From Deinandra increscens subsp. villosa (taxonomy: Eukaryota; Streptophyta; Magnoliopsida; Asterales; Asteraceae): DNA of 64,000 nucleotides. Where the stretch lies: NCBI GenBank assembly GCA_039602395.1, contig JBCNJP010000020.1, forward strand, positions 20,996,483 through 21,060,482, given 5' to 3'. A model generated the notes under the pieces. It made no database searches. It was not told the DNA's origin and was given only the letters and a program-made list of their open reading frames with translations. Of this stretch, positions 36,541 through 48,527 are shown piece after piece. The stretch's first letter is position 1, and each line of letters begins with the position of its first letter. Position numbers and translations under genes: made by a program.

Positions 36541-37196
36541 GGGAAAATCATCAAAATAACCAGTTTAACAGTTTTTTTTTTAAAATAACCTTTGACTTTA
36601 GCTAAAACAAAAATGACCTTATCTAATAAAAGTTGACACGTAGGATGTTGCACCCCTCCAGCCTAAACTATCATTGAAATTTGTTAGCACCCTTAGGGGG
36701 GACAGAGTGGACATGAAGCCGCTCGACGGCTTTCTCGGCTTCTTCGGCAACACCATTGCCGCATCAAAACTTCCATGGCAAACTTCAATCTACGGCTACT
36801 TCTCGCCGATCGGCTACCCCATTTTGTGTGTTGGTTTGTGGGTCCCATCCCCACATTAAACTCTACCACTCTCCCTTAAATTCTTTACAATTCTTCAATA
36901 ATTCATATTTTTTCTCTCTCATATTGGTTAAACCCAAAACTTCAATTTCTATCACTCTCCCTCCCCTTATAACCTTAGAAACAATCATTGGAGATGAGAG
37001 GGAAAATTGCCGGCGCCTCTAGAACCTCCAACAAGCTCCTAGCCTCCAAACTAAAGGCCCCGACACCCTCCTAGTCAGCAAAGAAGAGGTCCGATGCTTA
37101 GTCTTCACATTCAAGGTGCCAACGTCCCCTAACTGGCGCTCAATGGCTATTTTGTTAAAAAGTTTGTCTAACAATGGTTATTTTGGTGATTAATCT
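36541..37196. mobile_element. Non-autonomous Mutator-like element with a GC-rich interior
   Basis: A perfect 9 bp duplication ATTATTATC (36532-36540 and 37197-37205) flanks inverted ends GGGAAAATCATCAAAATAAC and AGATTAATCACCAAAATAAC. The interior (36710-37130) is much more GC-rich than the surroundings and holds a 61-codon frame (MKPLDGFLGFFGNT...). It may be a captured gene piece, but I do not recognise it. Confidence 0.82.
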
Positions 37197-37205
37197 ATTA
37201 TTATC

Positions 37206-38801
37206 GATCAATGAGTCATAGTGAAGTTGAATGTCAATTTATAAATTGATTAGAAGAAACGGATTACGAAAAATTGTTTAAAATAAAATTTACCAAAGTT
37301 TATTTCATGAAACGGTTAATTTGGTGATTAACCCATTATTTTTACTCGTTATATGTTTGTGGACACGTTCAATGCTAAATAAACAAACATGAACAAGACT
37401 TTATTCAGTTTGGTTCGGTTCGGTTGAGTTGGTGTTAAGCGCTAGGATTTAGTAAAATAAATTTATAAACTTGAACTCATAAAAGAACTAAAGAAATGAT
37501 TGTATGAAAGAGTCTTGGATCACAATCAAAATCACACTATGTTTCTTGACTCATCATATAAAATTGCAAAAGCAAAAATGATGATAACATATAATAAGTG
37601 AGCATGATAGTAAATGCAATTAGAGCAATTGCCACTTATGTTGAAGGATGTCACATGTCCACCACATGGTGTGGGGATGGTGGTTGCTATTTGGCTATTT
37701 GTTAATAATTTTTTTTGGAAGCTCAACACATAACCCTTCAAATTTCTGTCATTCTTTGGAACTCTCATAACCATCATATGCAACCTTTAGCCTATTGCCA
37801 ACACAAATTCTTCAGAAAATAAATTTTATCTATTATTTGTTATGGATAATATATACATTTTTATGTCATAAAGACATAAAATTTATTTATCTTTATTAAA
37901 CCCGTAACGACATAACATCCGGGTCACATGACAACATTTTTATCGTTACTTCGTTACTTCAAGTTTCGTCCACAATATGTTTATATATATCAACTCAAGT
38001 GATTATGTGCTTGTAGAGATACTATATAGGTTTGTCATCTTTTCACTGACCATAACTTTCAGTCATTAGAGTCGAGCCGGTACACACATCATGAGTTCAC
38101 TAACTTTAAACGTTCTACACATCGACACAAACATCTGATGCACCATATCATACAACATGATTACCTTGGATTCTTTGAAAAAGAGTCGCCCGTTACCCTC
38201 TTCGTCCTAGAATAACGTAACACATGCGACACAACTTGTACCGCCCAGTTTACACATCGTTATAACGTAATGGTATCGAATTTATTCGTTTCGGGCAAAT
38301 AATAAATGATGTTATGGAAAGAAAGCTTTTTATGGGAAGTAATAAGTGTTAAACCTAAAAATGCATGGGGCAAGATTGAGATAGGTGCATAGTAAGTGAC
38401 ATGGTCCCCTATCTATAGAATAATAATTATATATATAAGGTTAACAAAGCCCAGAAAGATACAAGAAAGTCAATATTATTACTGCACCAATTTTGTATTT
38501 TATGGTGTCCTCACACCTCTGTAAAAAGCTCTGCAGATGCTCTCTTCCTTTGTCTCTCTCCCAGTGCTAACTTCCATGTCAAATATTCTCCACTTAGTTT
38601 CAAATTTTAATTATAAAATATTTTTCTATAACGTCAACTTAATCTACTATTCTTGATAACTAAATCCACTAAACCTGCACACTAGATGACTCGAACCCCA
38701 CCACTTGACCGTTGAAAGTACTCCAGTTTCCACCTAGATGTCGTCTTGGATGCATCTTATCCTAATCCTACGGTTAGGCTTTATGTTGGTGAAGGTTTCA
38801 G
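37206..38801. other. Intergenic, no gene recognised
   Basis: Includes a GGTTCGGTTCGGTT patch near 37410 and C/A-rich sequence at 37900-38300. No supported exon. Confidence 0.45.
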
Positions 38802-39180
38802 GTGAACGGGTCGCTTTGGCTACTGTTTATCCCTAACGGGTCAAGACAGAAAAGATATATAATTAAAAGAAATGACGGGTCAAACTGGTTAAACAGATGA
38901 ATGGGACGGTTAGGCTATGGTCGATCACTAACGGGTCAGGACAGAAAAGACATATAACGTAAAGAAAAGAAGGGTCAAACTGATTGAACAAGTGAACAGG
39001 TCAATTAAGCTATGGTTTACTAGCAATGGGTCAGTAGAAAGAATATATATTTAGAAGGAAAGATGGTTCAAACCGGTTGGACATGTGTACGGGTCGACTA
39101 AGGTATGGTTTATCACTAACGGGTCAAAACAAAAAATATATAATCAAAAGAAAAGACAAGTCAAACTGGTTTTAAACAAG
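38802..39180 (+). repeat. About 94 bp imperfect tandem repeat, four copies
   Basis: Units begin near 38802, 38896, 38992 and 39085, each with GTGAACGGGTCG-like starts, TATGGTTTATCACTAACGGG, AAAAGATATATAAT and GGGTCAAACTGGTT. Copies differ by point changes and small indels. Confidence 0.85.
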
Positions 39181-40044
39181 TTAAAAGTTAGTGCTAACAG
39201 ACTTTTAAAAAGACACAGATTATTACTGGACAACCTGACCCGACCCGCATTAAAAACTGTTTTGACCATTACCTAACCACACCATTTTGTCACCCGGGGC
39301 CTAATGCCACATCTGACAAAAAGCCTCCCCAAGTTCTAGCCAAAAGTTGTGGCTTTCAAAGAAACTTCAAATAACCAAGTGTGTGAACAGAAAGTGAGAT
39401 TTCATGCCAAATTAGACACGTGGCCCAAAGGGATTTACACCCAGCCCCTTTGGTTCCCTAAACATTCTGTTCAACCCCTGATATTTGAAATGTAAATCTC
39501 TGGGTTCAAAGTGTTAAAGTCGAAAAAATAGGGGTGTAAAGTGTAAAAGCAGAAAGAAGAAAGCAGCCGTAACTAACCCTGTTCAAGAACTTTAACCAAA
39601 CTTGAGACAAAGATAGACATATAACCAGAAGGTAGGCAAAGTGAAAAAGACAAAAAGGGTAAACAAGGGATAAAGCAAATCTTACATTCCAAGCTTGCAG
39701 ATGAAAAGGGTTGTGGGGTTAAAGTGGTAAATCTGACATAACAAACACAGCAGACCAAACCAGGCCAGTCTTTCACTATCTACAAAGACCCGAGCCATGC
39801 ACAAGCCACGGCTCGTTGACTTTAAAGCAATTGAGTTCATTCACTTGAATTCAAGGCACCAAAGAAAAAGAAACCATGGTTAATCAACCAAAGGAAAAAG
39901 TTAGCATTCTGTAATATTCATATATAGATACATAGATACATACATGATAATATTTTAACTACATCACAAGATGGGATAGGAAGAAAAGAATATACTTTTT
40001 GTATCATGGTTTTTCAGATTTAGTAAGAAGAAAAGAATATAATA
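39181..40044. other. 3' flank of the RING ligase gene
   Basis: No gene seen. The poly(A) region of the minus-strand gene that ends at 40045 probably lies within the right part of this stretch. Confidence 0.4.
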
Positions 40045-43000
40045 TCACCGATCATTCGGGTTGATCTTGATCTCAATTAGTTCTTCAATCGGTTGCCGAC
40101 AAATAGGACACTTGTTTGATTGAAGCCTCAATGCTTTTGCACACTCACTGCATAGACACTGAAACATATAAAAAAAAGTCAGAATAAAAAAAAAACAATA
40201 TAAGAAATCAAGCAGAGAACAGATAACAAATCTGATTCAAGTAATTATGTATATGACAGTTTACCCGTAACAATCCACATTTATCTTTTACCCTCCCTCT
40301 TTGCTTTTCTGGATTAATTTTATGTCACAAAATTGATGGTCCACACTGGACCGTGACATTCACAAAAAATTTTTTTTTACCTTTTTGAATGTGTATAGTT
40401 TCATATATGAGCTGTAGGGGTACTGTTCTAGTTGAGCATGTGACAATTAAACATTGTTTTATATGCATCATGCATCACATGTCATGTTATTTTATTAATC
40501 AGTTAACATCATGTATTGTCCATGTGTTCTAGCCACAAATCAACATATGGGAATATCTTTGAAACCATATGGGCATTATATTATATATATATATATATAT
40601 ATGATAGATAGATAGATATAGACTTATAGAGAGAGAGAGAGATGTATGTGTATATATAGATATAGATTTTTTTTAGAATGGCCGCGGATTTAAGAGTAAA
40701 CAGCTATATGGATACGTATATGGAAAGGATAAAACGAGAACTTGCAAATGTAACATATTAAATGACTTGTTCTATGTATATATATGTACTAATGTATACA
40801 CACACACATGTGTGTATGTATACATTAGTCATTAAAACATGTACAATATCTTCAGTTGTTTGAAACCGTATATGATAAGAGGGATGGTATCCATATCCAC
40901 GTCTAGTATAAGCTGTGTAGGGTCAAAATGAAATGGGTTAAATGGGTTCCTGCCCTGACTTTATTTTCAATGCATACAACCTACTAAATCATTCTATTCA
41001 AATTATCATATTATTTGCAATAATATTCATATAATCATATTTAATGCAAATTATTATAAAAAGTTTTGAAAATGGATTAAAAATATTCCGAGTCAACTTG
41101 ATCCAACTTGTACATTAAATTAGCATTTTGACCTAAACACATTTTAATCTGTCGCTCTTGGTTTACACCCTAAGCAGAACCATTTTTCTACTTCAAGTTT
41201 TGTATTGGTTTTGTAAATAAAGACTATAAATTAGAATTCACAAAATGTGCAGGTCAACGAAGGGTCTGGGTAACCAGTCAAAACAGGTAATTTCTAGAGA
41301 GTTGCTTAACAATCATTAGTGTGTCAAACATTTGAAATAATTACATCACTTGAATCATAATATAAAGTGTTTTAATAATATGATTTAGAAGGTTTGATGC
41401 ATTATTAAATTCCATTTGGCAGCCTTCGACCCAATTCACCTTTTCGCACAGTTTTTATTCTAACATAGCCTGAATCAACCCATTCATAACTATATGGGTT
41501 TGAATCCAGTCCTAACTCTACTTGGAACATATAAAGGCCAACCTAACTCTCACTTTAATTCAGTTTGAGTTAATATTTTAAATGCATGGAACAAGAACTT
41601 ACCATATGCCTACATGGAAGTACAGCTGTATCTGTAGGTTCAGTCATGCAAATAACACATTCTTTTCCCGAACCCGTATCATCAAAACTTTCCTCAGATT
41701 GTTCAATTCCATAAATCTCACGCAGTTCATAACAAACTCCATCAATCCATAATATCTGCCTCATAACTCTCACTTTAAAAGGGTGCTCACTATTTTTCTC
41801 CAAAACAGCTTGTGTAATCTGCTTATGAGGGGTAGAAACGGTATTTGGTAATGGATCATGAAGATGTTGATCATTTGAAATTAAAGGCACCGTTGTTTCT
41901 GCACATATCACAAGTGGATACACATCTTCCCCTGATGATGGTCTTGAAAGAGAGTCAAAGTCAAAGAATCCCAAGTCAATGCCGGTTCCTGATGGCTGCT
42001 TAAATCTTTGACCAGTTCCTTTTTGAAAAGGAATTTTGACTGGTACAAACGCTTCAGGGTATACTGGAACAAACTTGCACTCAGGTTCTTCTTTTGCAAA
42101 GTAATAGATGGTTATGCTGCCATTTGAAAATTGAAAATGAAAAAAAAAATAAGTTAAAAAAAAGAAAAAAACACTAATTTGGTAATTATTAAGAACAAAA
42201 CCTTAACTATGAAGTAAAATGACTTATAAAGCAAATATCCGATAATCTACTATTTATCTTAATCCTTCCTGGAACCATATTTATTGCATATAAGGTATGT
42301 TTGTTTCTTCATACCGGCTTGTGACTTTAACCGAATAAATTACTTTTTGTAATTTACAATGGAGGGGGGGCCTTCAATTATATACAGGAAAGAAACTTAT
42401 AGAGAAGCCTATCTTAGGCCCATGGGCTAAATACAAAATAAAACCTAATAATACTAATAATATAATTAATAATCATCGTCAAGTTGGAGCACGAGGGAGG
42501 TTCATTGTAAACACCCTTAAAAATGCAGACTCGTAGACACCCTTTTCCACTATTATATCATTTAAATCTAACGGTTCAGATCAACCACAAGCATCAAGCG
42601 TCCTTTGGCCCTTACGTAATCGAACAACTACGGCACTCATTCCTCATACTTAAAATCAATTAAGCCATGTGCATGATCAGTTTCTTACGTAATCAAACAT
42701 AAATATTTATTTTTCAAAAGTATTAAATGTTTGTCATAGACTTGATCAATTTATTTAAGTAAAATTCAAGGAAAAAAAATTAAAAAGAAAAAGTTTTTTT
42801 TTTCATCGAATTTTCACATGTGAAATAAGGGGTGTATGGGTATATACTTTTTAAGGGAGTCTACAATGGAGGTTCATTGTAGACCGCCTTTAAATATGTA
42901 GACCCCCTATTTCACATGTGAAATTACTCTCTTTCGCATGTGAAATTCAGTAAAAAAAAAAACGTTTTTTATATATTTTAAGTAAATAAATAAATATAAT

Positions 43001-46000
43001 CTAAGATAAACAATGAGAATGTTTGAAAATTTTTATTCACGTTTGATTTGATAAGTAATGATGATGGACATGGATTCATTTCGGAGGAAGAGTAAAATAA
43101 AAGAAAAAGAATGAGCGACGCATTGTTGGTCTACGTAAGAAATGAGTGATGCAATCTCGGCCATGAAATTAAATGATCTAATGTTCGAAAAGGGTGTCTA
43201 CGGGTCTACACTTTTAAGGGTGTCCACAATGAACCTCCCTCTAGATATTAATCATGTTAACTTGTTACGTATAAAATTTAGAAACATGGTTTCTACTCCT
43301 GAACTCGAACATCATTGATCTGGAATTTGGGACCTTAAATGAGGACAGGAGCTAGTATCAGCACCAGAACTGATGAAGACATCAGTGAAATATACAGTAG
43401 CGACAGACAGGACAGGGGCGATACTTGACAGGGCAGATCATAGGGCTGCGGCGGCACTCGGCAGCTAGGGAAATATGTGAGTGAAATTTGGGCGTCGCAA
43501 CAGGCAGTTCAAGAAAATAACATGAAAATCTGGGCGGAAGCAAGTCAGCTTCAGTGGTTCTAGGTGGCAGCCTTGGTTTTAGAAAGCGCGAGACACTCCG
43601 ATGCAGTTTTTCCCCAAAATACGATGCTGATGTGCGCGCATCACGTAAAAAATTAATTATTCATAGCAATTTTATATTGTTAATACTTAAATATAGAAAC
43701 ACTCTTATAACAGCTAATAAAACATACTTATAGCACACTTGAACATACTCAAACATAAAAACACACTTATTATTTATAAAATCAGTTATAAAATCAACAA
43801 ACAGGTAATTCAAAAAACAAAAAACGGGTTATCTAAACACAGTAACATGTATAAAGTATATAAAATCGATATATCTTTTTATACTTGCACTTGTTAGTTG
43901 TTATGTAATCAGGTATAATATCACAAAGACACAAACAAAAAAGGTATAAAAACAGTAAACCACAGGTGATTCAAAAAAATATTAAAATCATAATCCTAAA
44001 AATCAATATCTCTAATTAAACGATATATAAACATCAGGTGATTCAATCAATATATAAACAGCAGGTTAACTTATGTGCTGCATCAGATGGCATCGCTGCA
44101 TCAGGTGGCATCGGCTGTGCATAATGGAATCGCATTGCATCAACTGCAGCGATGTGTTTCCATCACTGCATCATGCATCATGCAGCTGGCATCATGTGTG
44201 GCTAATGCGCGTATTTTTAAACCAAGCCAGCAGCAGGTTGATACGGTTATTCTGTGAAAGCGAAGTGGCGGCAGCGGCAGTTCAAAAAAATCAGGGTCGA
44301 CTGTGGTGGTTTTGTGCGAGACAACCCTAAAACAGTGGTGGCTGTTTTAAAACAGGAAACAAGGGCAATAGTTCTGACAGAACAGCCGGAAGAGGACCGC
44401 CGATGATGGCTGGAATGCTGGATCCTGCGCAGCAATTCTGGTACAGCTGTCATTGGTTGGCTTCTGGAGTTAGGAACAGCGACAGATATGAAGGTGTGAA
44501 CCAGGAAGTAACGACTGGAAGAAGAGTGGCTTTCGGCTGCTGGAGTAGCTGAGTAGCGGCGGACAGTTTTAGCACATTTTTTGTTCTAACATAGCCCCTA
44601 CTTTGGGACAATCATACCATGTGAAAAAATGGAATTTGTTAAATTGATAGGTTAACATGAGAAGTTACTTATCTCTCTCTTGAATTGTGTGCATGCACAA
44701 TAGCTATTGATAATTGCCATGTTACGTACGAGATATATAAATGACGCACTTAATCACTGTAACATCTCAATTTATTATTATTATTATTTTTTTTAATTTA
44801 ATCTCAATAGCTATTGATAATTGATGTGTTAATGAGACTTTTATCACAAAAGATTAGCAACCATGAGATTTATGCTTGTAAAACATAGTATGTCATTTAC
44901 AGAACCTTGAAAAATGTGTATATATTGATGTGAATTCTAAACCATGGTGAAAAAATGAATTATGTGGTTTAGTGGTGCTTGGAATTATGTAACATTGCAT
45001 ACCTTTGTTTGAAAATGATATTATGTGAAAAAATGGAATTTGTTAAATTGATAGGTTAACATGAGAAGTTACTTATCTATCAAACAAGCATGCTTTTCCT
45101 TCACCTTGTTATGTTAATGTGATTGAAATATGAGATACCAAGTTTTGTATACACATGATTAAGAAAAAAAAAGTTTATATGATTGAGAGTATTTCATAAT
45201 TTTGCGGAATTGGGAAAGTAATAGAGATAAACTATGTTTTGTGGAAAGTATGCAAATTTTCATATGCCCGAGTTATTTTCTGGAAAGCAAGAGTATGGAG
45301 GAAGTGAAAGGTTCAGATTTTTACAAGTCGGGACTCCAAGATTATTCTCGGGTGGCAAAGGTGAGTGATCTATCTAACTTGTGCTAAATACTATTTACAT
45401 GGTACGATTGTCCTTTGTCTTTGATATTGTCTCTTATCTCATGTATAAACACGTTTTCATGAGTTAAAGCTGGCGGAGATGGAAAATTTATATACAATTA
45501 AGTGATAGTGTAATGTGCATGAGAATGTTGAGTAATGACTTTCTATAAAGAGTAAATATGTTAAAACTTAGAGAATGGCTATGAAAATAAGTTGAGTTAT
45601 GTAAATGTGATGATCGTCTCTACTTAAAGTTGTTTTGTGATATGGTGCTTTGTCTATTACTTATATGTGCGTCAGTGCTTGTAACAGAGTTGTTATTGAT
45701 CCTATATGTGTTGATAGAAAATCAACCGAGAGTCAGAGACTAACATGAGGTTATACTAGTGTTGCCTTAAAATGAGAATAGTATTTATGATACTACTTAT
45801 GCTTTACCTGCTTGACATTATTAATGTAGAAGTTGAATGATATTGATATAATTGATGTTATAAATGGATGCATTATATACAAATGAGTGGTGTGTAATTG
45901 TACTAAAATCGCAATATAGTTATTAAGATATGGGAAGTTAACTTGTCATGTAAGAGGCGAGAATAACATAAGTTAAAAATACAATTCTAAGCATTGTGAG

Positions 46001-47336
46001 ATTGCTGCTAGAACACACCTTAGCATGTATTACCGTCTTTGGGATGAGTATTATGTGTTTGGATAGTTGTTTTTTAGTTTATTGCAGGTTAAGAACCTCA
46101 AAAAGGTGAATTACTGTTAAGTGGGGTGTACGGTGTACCCTACACCGAGTAAGGTCCTCTGCACCCAAAGAGGGCTGGTCTACTCCCAGCAGGGACGTGC
46201 CCTACGCTGCTGGACATACGGTACGCCAAACCCAGTTTTCTAATGTGTGGTTTTACATAATCTGAACCTTAGAGGTTTGTTTTTAAATTTGTTTACTTAC
46301 TCTGCAACTTACCAATGATGTCTTACATGTGATGTACCTTTAAGTGAAGCCTTGTGATCATAAGTGTTGATGATACTAATTGTGTCGGGGAAATCACGAG
46401 AATTGGGACTCAATTACATCTTTAATCACTAGATATGACAGCAATGGGATTTCAAAATTAAAGCACGTTTCATATTGCAGATGTTTGTAATACTTTCTTC
46501 AGATATAGGTGTTGATCTCCACTAATATTTTTTTCTCTAAGATAATATAACCTTGATATGCTACTAAATGTGATTTTGTTGGTTACATAAATATAGGTTC
46601 CATGAACTTTTATGAAGCAAAGCTAAACTTGACAGTTGACACTTATTACATATCAGAATCACAGTAAGGAGGCCTTCAATTATCACTAGAAAAAGATTAA
46701 TCTCAACTCTAAAGCTAAAGCTAGTAACTTTCCAAGAACTACACTCTTAAACACTAGTTATAAATTATAATCACAATTGTCCTCCTAATTCTCAAGCTAA
46801 TCATCAGATTATTTAGGGATCAAATAATTATGCTTTAATAATCATCACCAGATGCAAAAAAACTCATCAGTAACATCTTAGAACTCTATAAAAATAAAAA
46901 TAAAGATATAAATATGAAGAGAAACTGCTAACCTTCCATCAAAAGAAGCATCAAACACGAAGGAAACCAAATGACAATCAGGATTCTCCTCATCAACTTC
47001 AACCTTCAACGTATATTTATGCAAATTAACATGATTCTTAACTTTCTTCGCCTGCTGATGCTCCACATACGTCGGCGGCGGCGGAGCCGGCGCCATTTGT
47101 GGCGGCGGCCTCATCGGCGGCATCCACCCATAATTGTAATTAGGTTGCGGGTGGCTGTAAGGACCATAATTAGGACCAGTGTAGGGGTGGTACACTGGGG
47201 GAGCGGGCGGAGGTGGCGGAGGCGGCGGAGAATAAGAGGGATCGGCGGCGGAAGGGTATGGGGAAGAAGAGATGAGTTGAGAAGGTGGGTGATAATGATC
47301 GTTTCTTCTTCTGTTGCTGCTTGATGATACACCCAT
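40045..47336 (-). CDS. LUL: LOG2-like RING E3 ubiquitin ligase (LUL family)
   Basis: Exons on the minus strand: 47336-46933, 42116-41603 and 40158-40045, giving 343 residues with all phases closing. The chosen ATG gives MGVSSSSNRRR, whose Gly2 is a probable N-myristoylation site as in LOG2. An in-frame ATG upstream (MKFPPI) would hide it. Residues 30-100 are Pro/Tyr-rich. About 105-280 is the DAR2 domain (NHVNLHKYTLKVEVDEENPD, VYPLVICAE, QITQAVLEKN, QILWIDGVCYELREIYGIE). The C3HC4 RING uses Cys288, 291, 303, His305, Cys309, 312, 323 and 326, then ends KINPNDR. LOG2 in Arabidopsis ubiquitinates partners linked to amino-acid export. The exact substrate here is unknown. Intron 1 is 4.8 kb and filled with repeats. 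Confidence 0.95.
40571..40675. repeat. Microsatellite cluster (TA, GATA, GA) in intron 2
   Basis: Runs of TATA, then GATAGATAGATA, then GAGAGAGAGA within about 100 bp of the RING ligase intron. Confidence 0.9.
40788..40829. repeat. 42 bp near-perfect palindrome
   Basis: Two 21 bp arms without spacer and one mismatch, from ACTAATGTATACA to TGTATACATTAGT, in the RING ligase intron 2. Confidence 0.9.
42490..43244. mobile_element. Inverted-repeat element, apparent tandem dimer, in intron 1
   Basis: Outer ends of about 55 bp are inverted copies (GAGGGAGGTTCATTGT... on the left and its complement ending CCTCCCTC on the right), with few differences. In the middle (42855-42905) are inward copies of the same ends back to back (TCTACAATGGA then GGTTCATTGTAGACC), so the block looks like two elements in tandem. 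No clear target duplication. Confidence 0.7.
43250..44600. repeat. Unclassified GC-richer repeat-like block in intron 1
   Basis: The base composition changes sharply here (GACAGGACAGGGGCG-type and GCATCAGGTGGCATCG-type repeats at 43390-43460 and 44075-44190). The flanking TTCTAACATAGCC string occurs both at 41459 and at 44585. It looks like retroelement-derived sequence, but no family or ends could be fixed. Confidence 0.35.
44619..45078 (+). repeat. Exact 56 bp direct repeat pair
   Basis: The 56 bp at 44619-44674 (beginning ATGTGAAAAAATGG) is repeated without change at 45023-45078. The spacer has its own short repeat (AATAGCTATTGATAATTG at about 44700 and 44807). Confidence 0.9.
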
Positions 47337-47625
47337 TCGGTTTTCTGGAAAATTGATGGTGGAGATTGGGGGAAATTTCAAGATTTTGTTTCGGAGAAGA
47401 TGGAATCGAGGAGGAATTAGGGATCGGATTAGGGTTTGACGAGAATTGGAAGCTGTGGATTATGACTCCAGTTGGTGGTTTCTAAGTTTCCAACTTTCAA
47501 GTTCCAAAGAGTTGATTTTGTCAAGAACACTATGCTCCCTGGTTAAAGAATATTCTTTATTTAAAACTTCTTAGAACTACCTAAAATATTTAGGAAAATT
47601 TGATTAAAATAATATGAATTAAGCT

Positions 47626-47721
47626 GGGCGTTTCAGTGGGCGTTATTCACGTCTTACACAACAACCCCTTAAAGGAAGGACCAAGAAAGGGGGGCAACGG
47701 GTAGGAGAAATGGAGGTTTGG
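47626..47721. mobile_element. 96 bp insertion in the left arm of the Pack-MULE
   Basis: Relative to the right arm and to the palindrome at 26971, the arm is interrupted between AAGCT and CTATTGG. GCT is duplicated on both sides (47623-47625, 47722-47724). No recognisable termini. Confidence 0.65.
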
Positions 47722-48087
47722 GCTCTATTGGTCAATAATAATACGAATTCAGGAATTTCCTTACAATAATACGAATTCTTCACTTAGGTGTCAAAAATGA
47801 TACACCGTTAGTTTTTCACTAACGGTGTTAATTTTTGCTGACGTGGCATTTATATTACTTTGTTTAACAAAATCATAAAAAAGAGGGACTATTTCTATTA
47901 TACCTTCAAAATGAGGGGCTTATATAAAAAAAATTAAAAAACCCTAAAAGCCCATTTCATATTCATAACGGGGACGCCGGCGGAAGGAATCGCAGCAGCT
48001 CCGGCGGAAGGAGTCGTAGACGTGGTGGCGGAAGGAAGGAATTGGCGTGGCGGAAGGAAGGAGGAAGGAAGGAATCGTTGTCGGGGG

Positions 48088-48527
48088 TTAAGACCGCCGC
48101 CGAAGGAATCGTCGGGAGTTGAGGATGGAGGCAGCGGTGGTGGCGGAACGTGGAGGAGGAGGAGGAAGATGGTGTCGGCGAGACCATACCTCCTCTTCAC
48201 GACGACGGCAGCTCTCCGCCAACTCCTGCTCAAAGAGCTCAAGCTCATTGTCGATTCGAACGAGATCCGCCAACGGAGGCTGAAGGAGGATGACAAGATC
48301 CGACCTGGATAACCCGAGTTGTTGGAACACCTAAGTTTGGGTTCGAGGGTTCTGTCTGCTCTGCTAGTGAGGATTTGGGGGACAGAGGAGACGATATCTT
48401 TGATCTGGGTAAGGCTGAAGGAGTTGATGAGGTAATCGACGATGAGATGGCCGTCGGGAACGGCGGTGGAGTAGTGGAGACCGCCGTGAGAGCGGCAAGA
48501 CAAGGCGGAGATCCGGTAGGTGGTCAT
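48088..48527 (-). pseudogene. mTERF-like gene fragment inside the Pack-MULE
   Basis: Read on the minus strand from 48527 the frame gives VDYLINSFSLTQIKDIVSSV, then PQILTSRADRTLEPKLR. This is the helix-repeat pattern of plant mTERF proteins (LINS..., QI..IV...P.IL..., TL.PKL). At about 48330 the frame breaks: the next mTERF-like stretch, VFQQLGLSRSDLVILL, is in another frame, consistent with loss of one base. Some usual mTERF residues between LINSF and SLTQIKD are missing. mTERF proteins act in organelle gene expression. This copy is a truncated, frameshifted fragment and not a gene. Confidence 0.65.

Noticed and set aside
38500..38600. Possible microRNA precursor near GCAGATGCTCTCTTCC
   Set aside because: The resemblance to miR156-type star sequence is weak and no pairing arm was found nearby.
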